This document shows positions 1-6,086 of a stretch of DNA of 6,577 nt, in pieces. A program made the position numbers and the translations under genes. Within the stretch, counting starts at the first letter, position 1, and every line of letters begins with the position of its first letter. The notes under the pieces were generated by a model, which saw only the letters and a list, made by a program, of their open reading frames with translations, had not been told where the DNA came from and made no database searches. Source of the stretch: Methanomicrobiaceae archaeon (lineage in GTDB: Archaea; Halobacteriota; Methanomicrobia; Methanomicrobiales; Methanomicrobiaceae). The stretch spans positions 1 to 6,577 of the forward strand of contig DAOVRB010000060.1 in NCBI GenBank assembly GCA_030628325.1, written 5' to 3'.

Positions 1-598
1 ATATTGTGCTGAGACCTGCTTCTTTAAGATCTTTTACAAGTTTAATGTCATTTGCGAGTTTAATACCATTTGTTGCAACCTGAACCTGACTGAAACCCAT
101 TTCTTTAGCCTTTTTTACAATATCGACAAGGTCGTCGCGCATGGTAGGCTCTCCACCTGAAAATTGTACTGCCGGTGTAGGTACAGGTTTTTCACTGCGG
201 AGCAGTTCCATCATTTTTACAACTTCATCAAAAGATGGTTCGTAAACATAGCCACAGGCATGTGCATTTGCAAAGCAAAAGTCACAGTTGAGATTGCACC
301 TGTTTGTCAGGTCAATGTTGCCAAGCAATGTGCTGGATTTATGGTTGTTGCAGAGGCCGCATGCATTTGGACATTCATCTGGCCTGGCAGTCTTTTGTGG
401 ATTCTCTATACCCTTGCCTATTCCCTCGAATTTGTCAAATCTATGGTACATTTCACTATCTGACCAGTACAGATTTTTAAATATGCCATGTTCCGGACAT
501 GTACGTACTATCCAGACCTGATTGTTTTCTTCAATGATATCAGCAGGCAGGGTAGTCCCACATTCCGGGCACAGGCTTCTTGTATTTTTGATTATCAT
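1..598 (-). CDS. tes: Radical SAM enzyme, tetraether lipid synthase (Tes/MJ0619) superfamily, C-terminus outside window
   Basis: I translated this partial gene by hand from the ATG at 598; 199 residues lie in the window and the rest runs past position 1. An N-terminal zinc-ribbon-like segment has C10-x2-C13 (LCPEC) and C34 in CPEHG. Next comes a cysteine cluster C76/C80/C83 (CPNACGLC), then the radical SAM motif C101-x3-C105-x2-C108 (CNLNCDFC) and the SAM-binding SGGEPT at 147-152. This order of extra cysteines before CX3CX2C is typical of the family of MJ0619, reported to join two archaeol-type lipids by C-C bonds between phytanyl chain ends, giving tetraethers. The neighbouring divergent carS supports a lipid role. 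Start: GTGA lies 5 nt before the ATG and matches the archaeal anti-SD; in-frame GTG codons just upstream are less likely. Alternative: a paralogue with another substrate, such as a methyltransferase of the methanopterin type formerly proposed for MJ0619. Superfamily is secure, exact substrate is inferred. Confidence 0.75.
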   Translation of the reverse strand, partial: MIIKNTRSLCPECGTTLPADIIEENNQVWIVRTCPEHGIFKNLYWSDSEMYHRFDKFEGIGKGIENPQKTARPDECPNACGLCNNHKSSTLLGNIDLTNRCNLNCDFCFANAHACGYVYEPSFDEVVKMMELLRSEKPVPTPAVQFSGGEPTMRDDLVDIVKKAKEMGFSQVQVATNGIKLANDIKLVKDLKEAGLSTI

Positions 599-724
599 AG
601 CTTTCACGTGCACCAGTTTAATTTTCAAGACTAATTTGTTATTAATATGTTTTAGCTTTAATGTATTGTTTACTTGTATAACGCCTATAACTTAACTTTT
701 TTTGATATTACAATAATATAGATA
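599..724. promoter_or_regulatory. Divergent promoter region between tes-like gene and carS
   Basis: This AT-rich 126-bp spacer separates two divergently read genes. On the plus strand a duplicated TATA-like element, TATAAC at 677-682 and again at 686-691 with GCC between, would place transcription starts near 705-715, giving a very short carS leader. On the minus strand the AT-rich stretch around 638-651 (minus-strand ATATTAAT) could serve the radical SAM gene and would leave a leader of about 20 nt containing its GTGA ribosome site. Overlapping palindromes CACGTG (605-610) and GTGCAC (608-613) sit at that ribosome site. The elements are visible; their use as promoters is inferred. Confidence 0.4.
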
Positions 725-1279
725 TTGGAGATCATTATTATTGATATAAATTATGTCACCGGTTCCCTGTTTGTTGCGCTATGGGTAATGGTACCTGCCT
801 ATGTACCCAATTCTGCTGCGGCATTGTTTGGGGGAGGTACACCCATCGATCTTGGGAAGTCTTTTAGTGACGGGAGAAGGATTTTTGGGGATGGCAAGAC
901 ATTCCGTGGTTTTTTTGGAGGGGTCTTTTGTGGGATAATTGCTGGTTTAATTCTGATTCTGACTGAGAATGTGGCTGGGTGGCATATTCATACATACCTT
1001 TCTGTTGTGCTTCTTGCAACTGGCGCCCTGCTTGGCGACCTTATAAAGAGTTTTATAAAGAGACGCCTGAATAAAAAACGGGGTGAAAAATGGCTGGTGG
1101 CAGACCAGTATGATCTGGTTTTTGGGGCATTTGTAATGCTTCTGCTTTTTGATCCCGCGTGGTTATCTGACACAATTAATTATATGGTTTTAATCTGGAT
1201 TATTATTGTAACTCCACTTCTTCACAGGGGTGCAAATATTATTGGTTATCTGATAGGGGTGAAAGACGTACCATGGTGA
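725..1279 (+). CDS. carS: CDP-archaeol synthase (CTP:unsaturated archaeol phosphate cytidylyltransferase), CarS
   Basis: This integral membrane enzyme transfers CMP from CTP to digeranylgeranylglyceryl phosphate, making the activated CDP-archaeol used to attach polar head groups. The 184-residue protein carries the family hallmarks: PAYVPNSAA..FGGG.PIDLG at 24-44, FSDGRRIFGDGKTFRGFFGG at 47-66, GALLGDLIKSFIKRR near 100-114, KRGEKW..ADQYDLVFGA at 118-135 and the C-terminal TPLLHRGANIIGYLIGVK. Hydrophobic membrane segments lie at roughly 14-36, 62-80, 90-105, 131-146 and 153-166. The start is uncertain. TTG at 725 is the only common start codon before the conserved part, because a stop codon (TAG, 719-721) lies just upstream, yet it has no ribosome site. 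GGAGATC at 727-733 would instead favour an ATT start at 737 or 740. The gene overlaps pyrE by 7 nt, so the two are probably co-transcribed. The family assignment is firm. Confidence 0.93.
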   Translation: MEIIIIDINYVTGSLFVALWVMVPAYVPNSAAALFGGGTPIDLGKSFSDGRRIFGDGKTFRGFFGGVFCGIIAGLILILTENVAGWHIHTYLSVVLLATGALLGDLIKSFIKRRLNKKRGEKWLVADQYDLVFGAFVMLLLFDPAWLSDTINYMVLIWIIIVTPLLHRGANIIGYLIGVKDVPW

Positions 1280-1785
1280 ATGAAGTAGCAGATTTATTGA
1301 TAGAGTATGGGGCAATTGAATTTGGTGATTTTACTCTGGCATCCGGTTCTAAGAGCAGTTATTATATTGACATAAAGTCAGCTTCAACAAATCCGTTCCT
1401 GCTTGGATCCATTGGCAGGATTATTGCTGAGAGCTATGATTTTGATGTGGTGGCAGGTGTTGCTGTTGGTGCAGTGCCGATTGCTGTGTCAGTATCGCTT
1501 TCAGCCGGGAAACCTTATGCAATCATCCGTAAAGAAGAGAAGGATTATGGGAAGGGCGGCACAATTATTGGAGATGTGGAAGGAAAGGATGTTCTTCTTG
1601 TGGAGGATGTTTCCACATCTGGTGGGAGTGTATTATATGGGGTAGAATGCCTCCGAAATGCAGGGGCTGATGTGAAACGGGTTGTTACAGTTGTGGACCG
1701 GGAACACGGCGCAGTTGAAACCTTAAAAGAGAAAGGGATTGAATTATGTGCACTGGTTTCTGTCTCAGAAATTATGAATCGATAA
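1273..1785 (+). CDS. pyrE: Orotate phosphoribosyltransferase
   Basis: The enzyme joins orotate to PRPP to form orotidine 5'-phosphate, the fifth step of UMP synthesis, in the cytoplasm. The 170-residue protein has the PRPP-binding signature VLLVEDVSTSGGS at 107-119, the catalytic flexible loop RKEEKDYGKGG at 86-96, and an N-terminal orotate/PRPP-site segment (L-A-S-G-S-K-S-S-Y-Y) at 22-31 with K27. Length fits the short archaeal single-domain form; no OMP decarboxylase is fused. GGTGA at 1258-1262 lies 10 nt before the ATG at 1273, which supports this start over the GTG at 1276. The start codon overlaps the carS stop codon (TGA, 1277-1279), so translation is likely coupled. Its product feeds CTP, the co-substrate of CarS, which gives the pairing a plausible metabolic sense. 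Adenine or xanthine phosphoribosyltransferase is unlikely given the loop and N-terminal motif. Confidence 0.94.
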   Translation: MVNEVADLLIEYGAIEFGDFTLASGSKSSYYIDIKSASTNPFLLGSIGRIIAESYDFDVVAGVAVGAVPIAVSVSLSAGKPYAIIRKEEKDYGKGGTIIGDVEGKDVLLVEDVSTSGGSVLYGVECLRNAGADVKRVVTVVDREHGAVETLKEKGIELCALVSVSEIMNR

Positions 1786-1816
1786 CCACTTTTTTTACAA
1801 CATGAGGCATATATAT

Positions 1817-3109
1817 ATGGATATGAAAGTTCTTGTTGTGGGTGGTGGCGGCAGAGAGCATGCAATCACCATGGCACTTTCCCGCAACACTGATGTGGAA
1901 ATATATTCTGTGATGGCGAAGGAAAACCCGGGTATTGCGAAAATTGTCCGGAAGTTTCTCCTTGAGAAGGAGACCAATGTCAAAGAGATTGTCAGGTTTG
2001 CAATCAAATGTGAAATAGAGTATGCGGTTATAGGTCCGGAGGCACCACTGGAAGCAGGTCTGGTGGATGAACTGGAAGCTGCTGGCGTTGCGTGCGTAGG
2101 GCCGTTTCGGGCAGCAGCACGTCTTGAAACGGATAAAGCCTTCTGCCGGAATATGATGGAAAAGCACGGTATTGCCGGATGTCCGAAATACCGCGTATTT
2201 CATTCAGCAGAGGATGCCTGTGAATTTGTCAGGAATTTTGACGGTGATCTTGCAATTAAGCCCATAGGTCTGACCGGCGGAAAAGGTGTCCGTATTATGG
2301 GAGAGCAGGTCGACAAAGAGGGCGCTTTTGAATATATCAGAGAGATTGATGGAGATGTCGTACTTGAAGAGCGTCTGATAGGAGAGGAGTTTACACTTCA
2401 GGCTTTTGTGGACGGCACCCATGTTGTGCCAATGCCACTTGTCCAGGACCATAAGCGTGCTTATGAGGGCGATGTCGGTCCGAACACAGGTGGGATGGGC
2501 TCGTACTCAATGCCTGACCATACGTTCCCTTTTGTATCAGAGGGAGATTACGAGAAGGCGTTTCTTATCATGAAAGATGTTGTAGCTTCAATGGCCCGGG
2601 AGGGCATTCCTTACAGGGGTCTGTTGTATGGGCAGTTCATGAACACCACAGACGGTCCGAAAGTGATTGAATTTAATGCCCGTTTCGGGGATCCGGAAGC
2701 GATGAATGTTCTCTCGCTGCTCGTATCTGATTTCTCTGAGATCATTCGTCATATAACAGAAGGTACGCTCTCAGAATCCGATGTGAAATTTGCAGATAAA
2801 GCAACTGTCTGTAAGTATCTTGTTCCTGAGGATTATCCAGAATCTCCAAAATCAGGTGAGATTATTGAAGTGGGAGATATTGGGGATGCAATTATCTATT
2901 ACTCAAGTGTACTTGAGAAAGAAGGTTTACTTTTCACGCAGTCTTCAAGGACACTTGCATTTGTTGGAATCGGTGACACACTCAATGAAGCAGAAAAGAT
3001 AGCAGAGTCAGCTGCAGCATCTGTAAGAGGTCCTGTAAGGTACAGAAAAGATATTGGAACCTCTGAAGTACTTAACCGCCGAATAGCACATATGAAGGAG
3101 ATTCTATGA
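1817..3109 (+). CDS. purD: Phosphoribosylamine-glycine ligase (GAR synthetase)
   Basis: PurD is an ATP-grasp ligase that joins glycine to 5-phosphoribosylamine, the second step of purine synthesis. Numbered from the 1817 start (430 residues), it shows the N-domain loop VVGGGGREHA near 7-16, VIGPEAPLEAG near 71-81, the ATP-grasp segments IKPIGLTGGKGV at 147-158 and LEERLIGEEF at 183-192, the GDVGPNTGGMGSY loop at 218-230 and the metal-binding IEFNARFGDPE at 284-294. It is full length. Three in-frame ATGs compete: 1802, 1817 and 1823. GAGG at 1804-1807 lies 9 nt before 1817, which favours 1817; the family's usual MKVLVVGGGG start corresponds to 1823. A T7 run at 1790-1796 after pyrE may weaken read-through, so purD could have partly separate expression. 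The stop overlaps the argF start (ATGA). Single-domain archaeal PurD, no fusion with PurM or PurN. Confidence 0.95.
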   Translation: MDMKVLVVGGGGREHAITMALSRNTDVEIYSVMAKENPGIAKIVRKFLLEKETNVKEIVRFAIKCEIEYAVIGPEAPLEAGLVDELEAAGVACVGPFRAAARLETDKAFCRNMMEKHGIAGCPKYRVFHSAEDACEFVRNFDGDLAIKPIGLTGGKGVRIMGEQVDKEGAFEYIREIDGDVVLEERLIGEEFTLQAFVDGTHVVPMPLVQDHKRAYEGDVGPNTGGMGSYSMPDHTFPFVSEGDYEKAFLIMKDVVASMAREGIPYRGLLYGQFMNTTDGPKVIEFNARFGDPEAMNVLSLLVSDFSEIIRHITEGTLSESDVKFADKATVCKYLVPEDYPESPKSGEIIEVGDIGDAIIYYSSVLEKEGLLFTQSSRTLAFVGIGDTLNEAEKIAESAAASVRGPVRYRKDIGTSEVLNRRIAHMKEIL

Positions 3110-4038
3110 AAAGAGACATTCTTTCAATACTTGATCTCTCAAAAGAAGAACTGGACGTTGTTCTTAGTTCTGCCTCTGAATTAAAGAGACTTCGAAAGGA
3201 TGGCAAATTCCCTGATTTACTTAATAAGAAAACCCTTGGGATGATCTTTGAGAAGGCATCAACAAGAACACGGGTATCATTTGAAGTGGGGATGTTTGAA
3301 CTTGGGGGGCATGCACTTTTCTTAAACCCACAGGATATGCAGCTTGACAGGGGTGAAGAAATACGTGATACTGCTCGTGTTTTATCCCGTTTTCTCTCAG
3401 CTGTAATGATCCGGGCATATAAACACAGCACTATTGTTGAAATGGCAAAGTATACTACAATACCGGTGATAAACGGACTCTCGGATCTTGAACACCCGTG
3501 CCAGATCATCGATGACATCCAGACCATGAAAGAACATTTTGGAAGTGTCAAAAACCTTAATGTGGCCTGGGTCGGCGATGGGAACAATGTCTGCAATTCT
3601 TTAATACTTTCATCTGCACTTACCGGCTATAATGTGAATGTTGCATCCCCAAAGGGATATCTCCCGCCTGAAGGGATTATTGAAATGGCTGAGAGTGCAG
3701 GTGCAAAATTTACGTTTTGCAACAATCCAAAAGAAGCGGTCAGTGATGCTGACGTGATATACACTGATACCTGGGTGTCGATGGGCAGTGAAGAAGAGGA
3801 GAAAGATCGGCTCTGTGATTTCATGGGTTATACAGTTAATAACGAACTCTTAAAAGATGCTTCTTCACGGGCTATTGTGATGCATTGTCTCCCGGCGCAC
3901 CGTGGCGATGAGATAACTGATAGTGTAATGGAAGGATCGCAGAGTGTTATCTGGGACCAGGCTGAAAACCGCCTGCATGCCCAGAAAGCTCTTCTTGTTA
4001 TGCTTCTTGGAGACGTGTATGATGCCTCAGGCGTATGA
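3106..4038 (+). CDS. argF: Ornithine carbamoyltransferase
   Basis: This cytoplasmic enzyme transfers the carbamoyl group of carbamoyl phosphate to ornithine, giving citrulline for arginine synthesis. The 310-residue protein has the carbamoyl-phosphate loop STRTR at 52-56, R103, HPCQ at 130-133, the ornithine-side GDGNN at 157-161, D221 with the SMG loop at 225-227 and the diagnostic HCLP at 260-263, then ENRLHAQKALL near the end. HCLP and SMG separate it from aspartate carbamoyltransferase. The start ATG overlaps the purD stop by 4 nt, and GGAG at 3097-3100 lies 5 nt upstream, so the start is well supported. The last eight residues (DVYDASGV) are encoded in DNA that resembles the outer part of the repeat element found immediately downstream, so the C-terminal tail and stop may have been supplied by it. 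The catalytic core is intact. Confidence 0.95.
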   Translation: MKRDILSILDLSKEELDVVLSSASELKRLRKDGKFPDLLNKKTLGMIFEKASTRTRVSFEVGMFELGGHALFLNPQDMQLDRGEEIRDTARVLSRFLSAVMIRAYKHSTIVEMAKYTTIPVINGLSDLEHPCQIIDDIQTMKEHFGSVKNLNVAWVGDGNNVCNSLILSSALTGYNVNVASPKGYLPPEGIIEMAESAGAKFTFCNNPKEAVSDADVIYTDTWVSMGSEEEEKDRLCDFMGYTVNNELLKDASSRAIVMHCLPAHRGDEITDSVMEGSQSVIWDQAENRLHAQKALLVMLLGDVYDASGV

Positions 4039-4053
4039 AGCGACGTTATCAGG

Positions 4054-4092
4054 CACGTTTTCCTGACAAATCACGAAGTGATTTACATATCA
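4054..4092 (+). repeat. 39-nt hairpin repeat, copy 1 (downstream of argF)
   Basis: This copy matches the reverse complement of 6510-6548 at 35 of 39 positions. It runs CACGTTTT, two variable bases, then a 21-nt identical block (4064-4084), then a short less strict tail. The block contains a perfect 7-bp stem, AAATCAC (4068-4074) and GTGATTT (4078-4084), closed by a GAA triloop. It begins 15 nt after the argF stop. No T-run follows directly, so it is not a standard terminator by itself. It is a dispersed hairpin element of unknown type. Confidence 0.85.
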
Positions 4093-4137
4093 GACAGAGA
4101 TGATGTCAGGGGCCATCACACAAAAACCAATAAAAAT

Positions 4138-4155
4138 TATTTTTGATTTTTATAT
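4138..4155 (+). terminator. T-rich tract, probable end of the carS-argF transcript
   Basis: Two T5 runs (4140-4144 and 4147-4151) lie about 100 nt beyond the argF stop and after the hairpin structures. Archaeal RNA polymerase is known to terminate at oligo-T tracts without needing a hairpin, so this is the best plus-strand termination site in the gap. The tract is visible; its use is inferred. Confidence 0.45.
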
Positions 4156-4193
4156 CAAATAAAAAAGCTCTCTGATTGCGACTGTTTCAGTCG
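4156..4193 (-). terminator. Hairpin plus T-run ending the minus-strand operon
   Basis: Read on the minus strand, a perfect 6-bp hairpin, CGACTG-AAA-CAGTCG (4193-4179), overlaps the stop codon of the small gene. It is followed about 12 nt later by a T6 run (4166-4161) and ATTTG. A hairpin with a downstream T-run at a gene end is a good terminator candidate. Because the stem includes the stop codon, translating ribosomes would unwind it. Confidence 0.55.
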
Positions 4194-4429
4194 TCAGATA
4201 TAAATTCATCCAGTTTTTGCATTACATATTCCTGTACTTTTTCAACGGTTTCCCGATCACCCCTGAATGCAAGCAGTTCCCTGCTGTCACCATCCATGTT
4301 TGCAAAATACATTTTCTGTGTACGTGATACAACCTCAACATCAAATTTTTCCACAACTTCCATAATAATTGAGCGTGGAACACCTGGTGGAATGAGCATA
4401 TCAAATTGTTCTGTGGTTTCGTCTGTCAT
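4187..4429 (-). CDS. Small conserved-looking protein of unknown function, downstream of methanogenesis marker 14
   Basis: I do not recognise this 80-residue protein. It is acidic, has no signal peptide, membrane segment or cysteine, and is probably cytoplasmic. The residue pattern suggests strand-helix-strand-strand-helix: a strand around FDMLIPPG (9-16), a helix around VPRSIIMEVVEKF (17-29), strands at VEVVSRTQKMYFAN and RELLAFRG, and a final amphipathic helix over residues 58-78. This would suit a small alpha/beta fold, perhaps ferredoxin-like or KH-like; that is inference. The start at 4429 (MTDETTEQF) is chosen over a longer in-frame ATG at 4537 because AGGT lies shortly upstream, the longer version would overlap the marker 14 gene by 94 nt, and its extra residues look non-native. 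The gene begins 14 nt after the marker 14 stop and shares its transcript, so a linked role, such as a partner or chaperone subunit, is plausible. Confidence 0.8.
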   Translation of the reverse strand: MTDETTEQFDMLIPPGVPRSIIMEVVEKFDVEVVSRTQKMYFANMDGDSRELLAFRGDRETVEKVQEYVMQKLDEFISDD

Positions 4430-4443
4430 TATATCTACCTGTT

Positions 4444-5937
4444 TTATTTGCCAATCTTTGAACGTCTGCCCATAATGCAGGGGCCTCCCCTGACACCACC
4501 TATGGGGCTCTTTGTTTTCCCTAAGGAGTTCATGCACCTGCCCATAAGAGCAGCACCCCTGGCGAGACCATCGTCAATGAATACAAGATGTTCGCCAGGT
4601 TTGTCGTAGATTTTCCGTTCTATTATACCATCCAATATGTATTCAGGTTTTCTTCCTGATATTGCCGCACGACCGGTGAAACCTATTGACGAATTGGGAG
4701 GTACAAGACCCTCTTTGCAGGCAACGTCAACTAAACGGAGTGCCATTCTGGCACAGACATGATCTATGACATCAGTGAGAACGCCCATGCCATGCTTCTC
4801 ATATATTTCAGCGCCTATTTCTTTAAGTTTGTCTGCATCACTGTAGTTAGTCCCGCAGTCGCAGCCTATCAGTGCAATGCCTGATTCTATTGCGACATCT
4901 GCGCAGACAGGAACTTTACCGAAAGTAGTCCTGTCCGGGGGAACAATCCGGATATCAATATGTTTGTGGCATTGTTCTTCGTAATCCTTTACAAGAGAAG
5001 TTTTTTTTCTGGACAGGCCTCCTATGATACTTTCTTCACCCAAAAGGTCCAGTGCTGTACCTTTTTTCTTCTCTACCTGTCCTGTGCCACGTACTATTGC
5101 ATCTGGTATTGCACCTGCAAGACCACAGAAGTTGCCGATAGTTTTTGAGAATGGACTTTCAGCTTTAGGATCAACATCGCTTGTAATTCTCCCGTCCAGA
5201 GTTGTACCAAAGTCTATTGATATACACGGGTTTCTGAAGTCAACCTGTGTCCATTTGGCACCTTCCTTAATCCCTGCCATGGCGAGTTCACCTTCCATCT
5301 CATTGGCAACCATTTCAACTCCCGTTGAACCCATGGGTGGTGACACACCTGCAACCGTACCGCAGAATGTTACTTTGTCAGCATAACTGAATTCCTGCAG
5401 TTTTTTTGGCAGATTCGCTTTGGACATCGGGGGAGTCATTTTTCTGGGTGGAACTCCTGCATCGAGGCATCCATTTGCGAGCGCGATTACAAAATCACCA
5501 ATCTGTTCCGGGGACTCCATCGCTGCAACCACTCCTGTACTCCTTACTACAAAGTCTAAGTCGTCTTTGATACTCAGGTTGGCGTCTTTATGGCACTTAA
5601 TAAGAGTATCACGTACAAGTTCTGTAACGGATTCTTTTGTAATTGGTGTTCCTACAAGTGTTGTTCCGAATACCTCTTCACCTGGTTTTGGGAGGCGTAC
5701 ATCCCTGCTCATACTAACGGTCTTGTTGATGATGTACGAACGCCCGGTCTCTAAATTTGTGCCTGTGAGGATACATTTTGTTGTTGTATTTCCCATTTCC
5801 ACCGATGCCACGATAAAATACGGTTTTACCAGATACTCCGGCACCCGCATCCCTGCTCCCTGACCAAGAGAAGGAGGAGGGGGGCTTTCAACTATGTTTG
5901 GTCTTGGTTTCATGAAGCGGTCGAAAAAGGCACACAT
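4444..5937 (-). CDS. mmp14: Methanogenesis marker protein 14, ASKHA-type ATPase-like
   Basis: This 497-residue protein matches my recollection of methanogenesis marker 14, a family confined to methanogens with no proven function. It has an actin/Hsp70-type (ASKHA) ATPase layout: a phosphate-1-like VEMGNTTTK at 46-54, a second phosphate loop SIDFGTTLDGR at 240-250, an adenosine-type IGFTGRAAISG at 418-428 and C-terminal IDDGLARGAALMGRC at 454-468. Cysteines C359 and C361 (GCDCG) and a glycine-rich tail GGVRGGPCIMG at 480-490 stand out. The fold recalls ATP-driven activators of the BadF/HgdC or corrinoid-protein reactivation kind, so a role in ATP-dependent activation of a methanogenesis redox enzyme is conceivable but unproven. 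Start 5937 follows a TATA-like element by about 30 nt and would be nearly leaderless. The ATG at 5850, preceded by GGGAG, would remove a proline-rich leader. Residues 1-30 look unstructured. Confidence 0.82.
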   Translation of the reverse strand: MCAFFDRFMKPRPNIVESPPPPSLGQGAGMRVPEYLVKPYFIVASVEMGNTTTKCILTGTNLETGRSYIINKTVSMSRDVRLPKPGEEVFGTTLVGTPITKESVTELVRDTLIKCHKDANLSIKDDLDFVVRSTGVVAAMESPEQIGDFVIALANGCLDAGVPPRKMTPPMSKANLPKKLQEFSYADKVTFCGTVAGVSPPMGSTGVEMVANEMEGELAMAGIKEGAKWTQVDFRNPCISIDFGTTLDGRITSDVDPKAESPFSKTIGNFCGLAGAIPDAIVRGTGQVEKKKGTALDLLGEESIIGGLSRKKTSLVKDYEEQCHKHIDIRIVPPDRTTFGKVPVCADVAIESGIALIGCDCGTNYSDADKLKEIGAEIYEKHGMGVLTDVIDHVCARMALRLVDVACKEGLVPPNSSIGFTGRAAISGRKPEYILDGIIERKIYDKPGEHLVFIDDGLARGAALMGRCMNSLGKTKSPIGGVRGGPCIMGRRSKIGK

Positions 5938-6086
5938 AACAATAGTCGATTTTTTTGTTTTTAGCTTTATATCTTTCTATTTAGGCAAATCCTGTGAAAT
6001 TTTCTGAAGATATGTGCCGGTAACAGGATAATTATTTGATATTATGGTATCATATTAGAATCAGCAAAAATCATGGATGTGATATT
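5938..6086. promoter_or_regulatory. Divergent promoter region between marker 14 and split-barrel gene
   Basis: For the minus strand, GATATAAA (5973-5966) is a good TATA-like box and predicts a start near 5943, just before the ATG at 5937. For the plus strand, AT-rich DNA around 6029-6043 could act as a TATA element with a leader of about 25-30 nt. An inverted repeat TGATA-TTATGG-TATCA (6038-6053) lies at the expected plus-strand start region and could be an operator. TGATATTATGGT occurs twice (6038-6049 and 6080-6091). Function is inferred. Confidence 0.4.
6075..6083 (+). promoter_or_regulatory. Strong Shine-Dalgarno site of the split-barrel gene
   Basis: GGATGTGAT differs by one base from GGAGGTGAT, the complement of the archaeal 16S 3' end, and ends 3 nt before the ATG at 6087. 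It decides this start over the upstream in-frame ATG at 6036. Confidence 0.7.

Larger units (their letters stand above)
4039..4186. other. Structured intergenic region between convergent genes
   Basis: This 148-nt gap lies between the argF stop and the stop of the minus-strand small gene. Besides the hairpin repeat it holds two competing inverted repeats. CCTGA (4062-4066) can pair with TCAGG at 4049-4053 over an 8-nt loop. The longer CCTGACA (4062-4068) can instead pair with TGTCAGG at 4104-4110, enclosing the central hairpin; the two pairings exclude each other. AT-rich tracts suited to termination in both directions fill 4120-4170. No open reading frame of note is present. Confidence 0.6.

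Noticed and set aside
164..521. Plus-strand open frames in the first 520 bases
   Set aside because: They lie antisense to the radical SAM gene, whose frame has clear cysteine motifs; their translations show no recognisable protein character.
1545..2452. Minus-strand open frames opposite pyrE and purD
   Set aside because: These are antisense shadows of genes with complete family motifs, with unusual composition and no ribosome sites that I could see.
3072..3596. 174-codon minus-strand open frame opposite argF
   Set aside because: Serine- and arginine-rich composition typical of an antisense frame; argF covers it with full catalytic motifs.
3106..4038. Aspartate carbamoyltransferase instead of ornithine carbamoyltransferase
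   Set aside because: HCLP at 260-263 and the SMG loop at 225-227 are ornithine carbamoyltransferase signatures.
4054..4092. CRISPR repeat
   Set aside because: Only two copies, about 2.4 kb apart and in opposite orientation, with no regular spacers.
4131..4144. AAAAAT-T-ATTTTT palindrome as an operator
   Set aside because: Pure AT tract in a low-complexity region between convergent genes; better explained as part of the termination zone.
4430..4537. Longer N-terminus for the small minus-strand gene (ATG at 4537)
   Set aside because: It would read the marker 14 3' end in another frame, and the downstream ATG at 4429 has its own AGGT ribosome site.
5024..5863. Plus-strand open frames opposite the marker 14 gene
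   Set aside because: Antisense to a complete coding region with ATPase motifs; no independent support.
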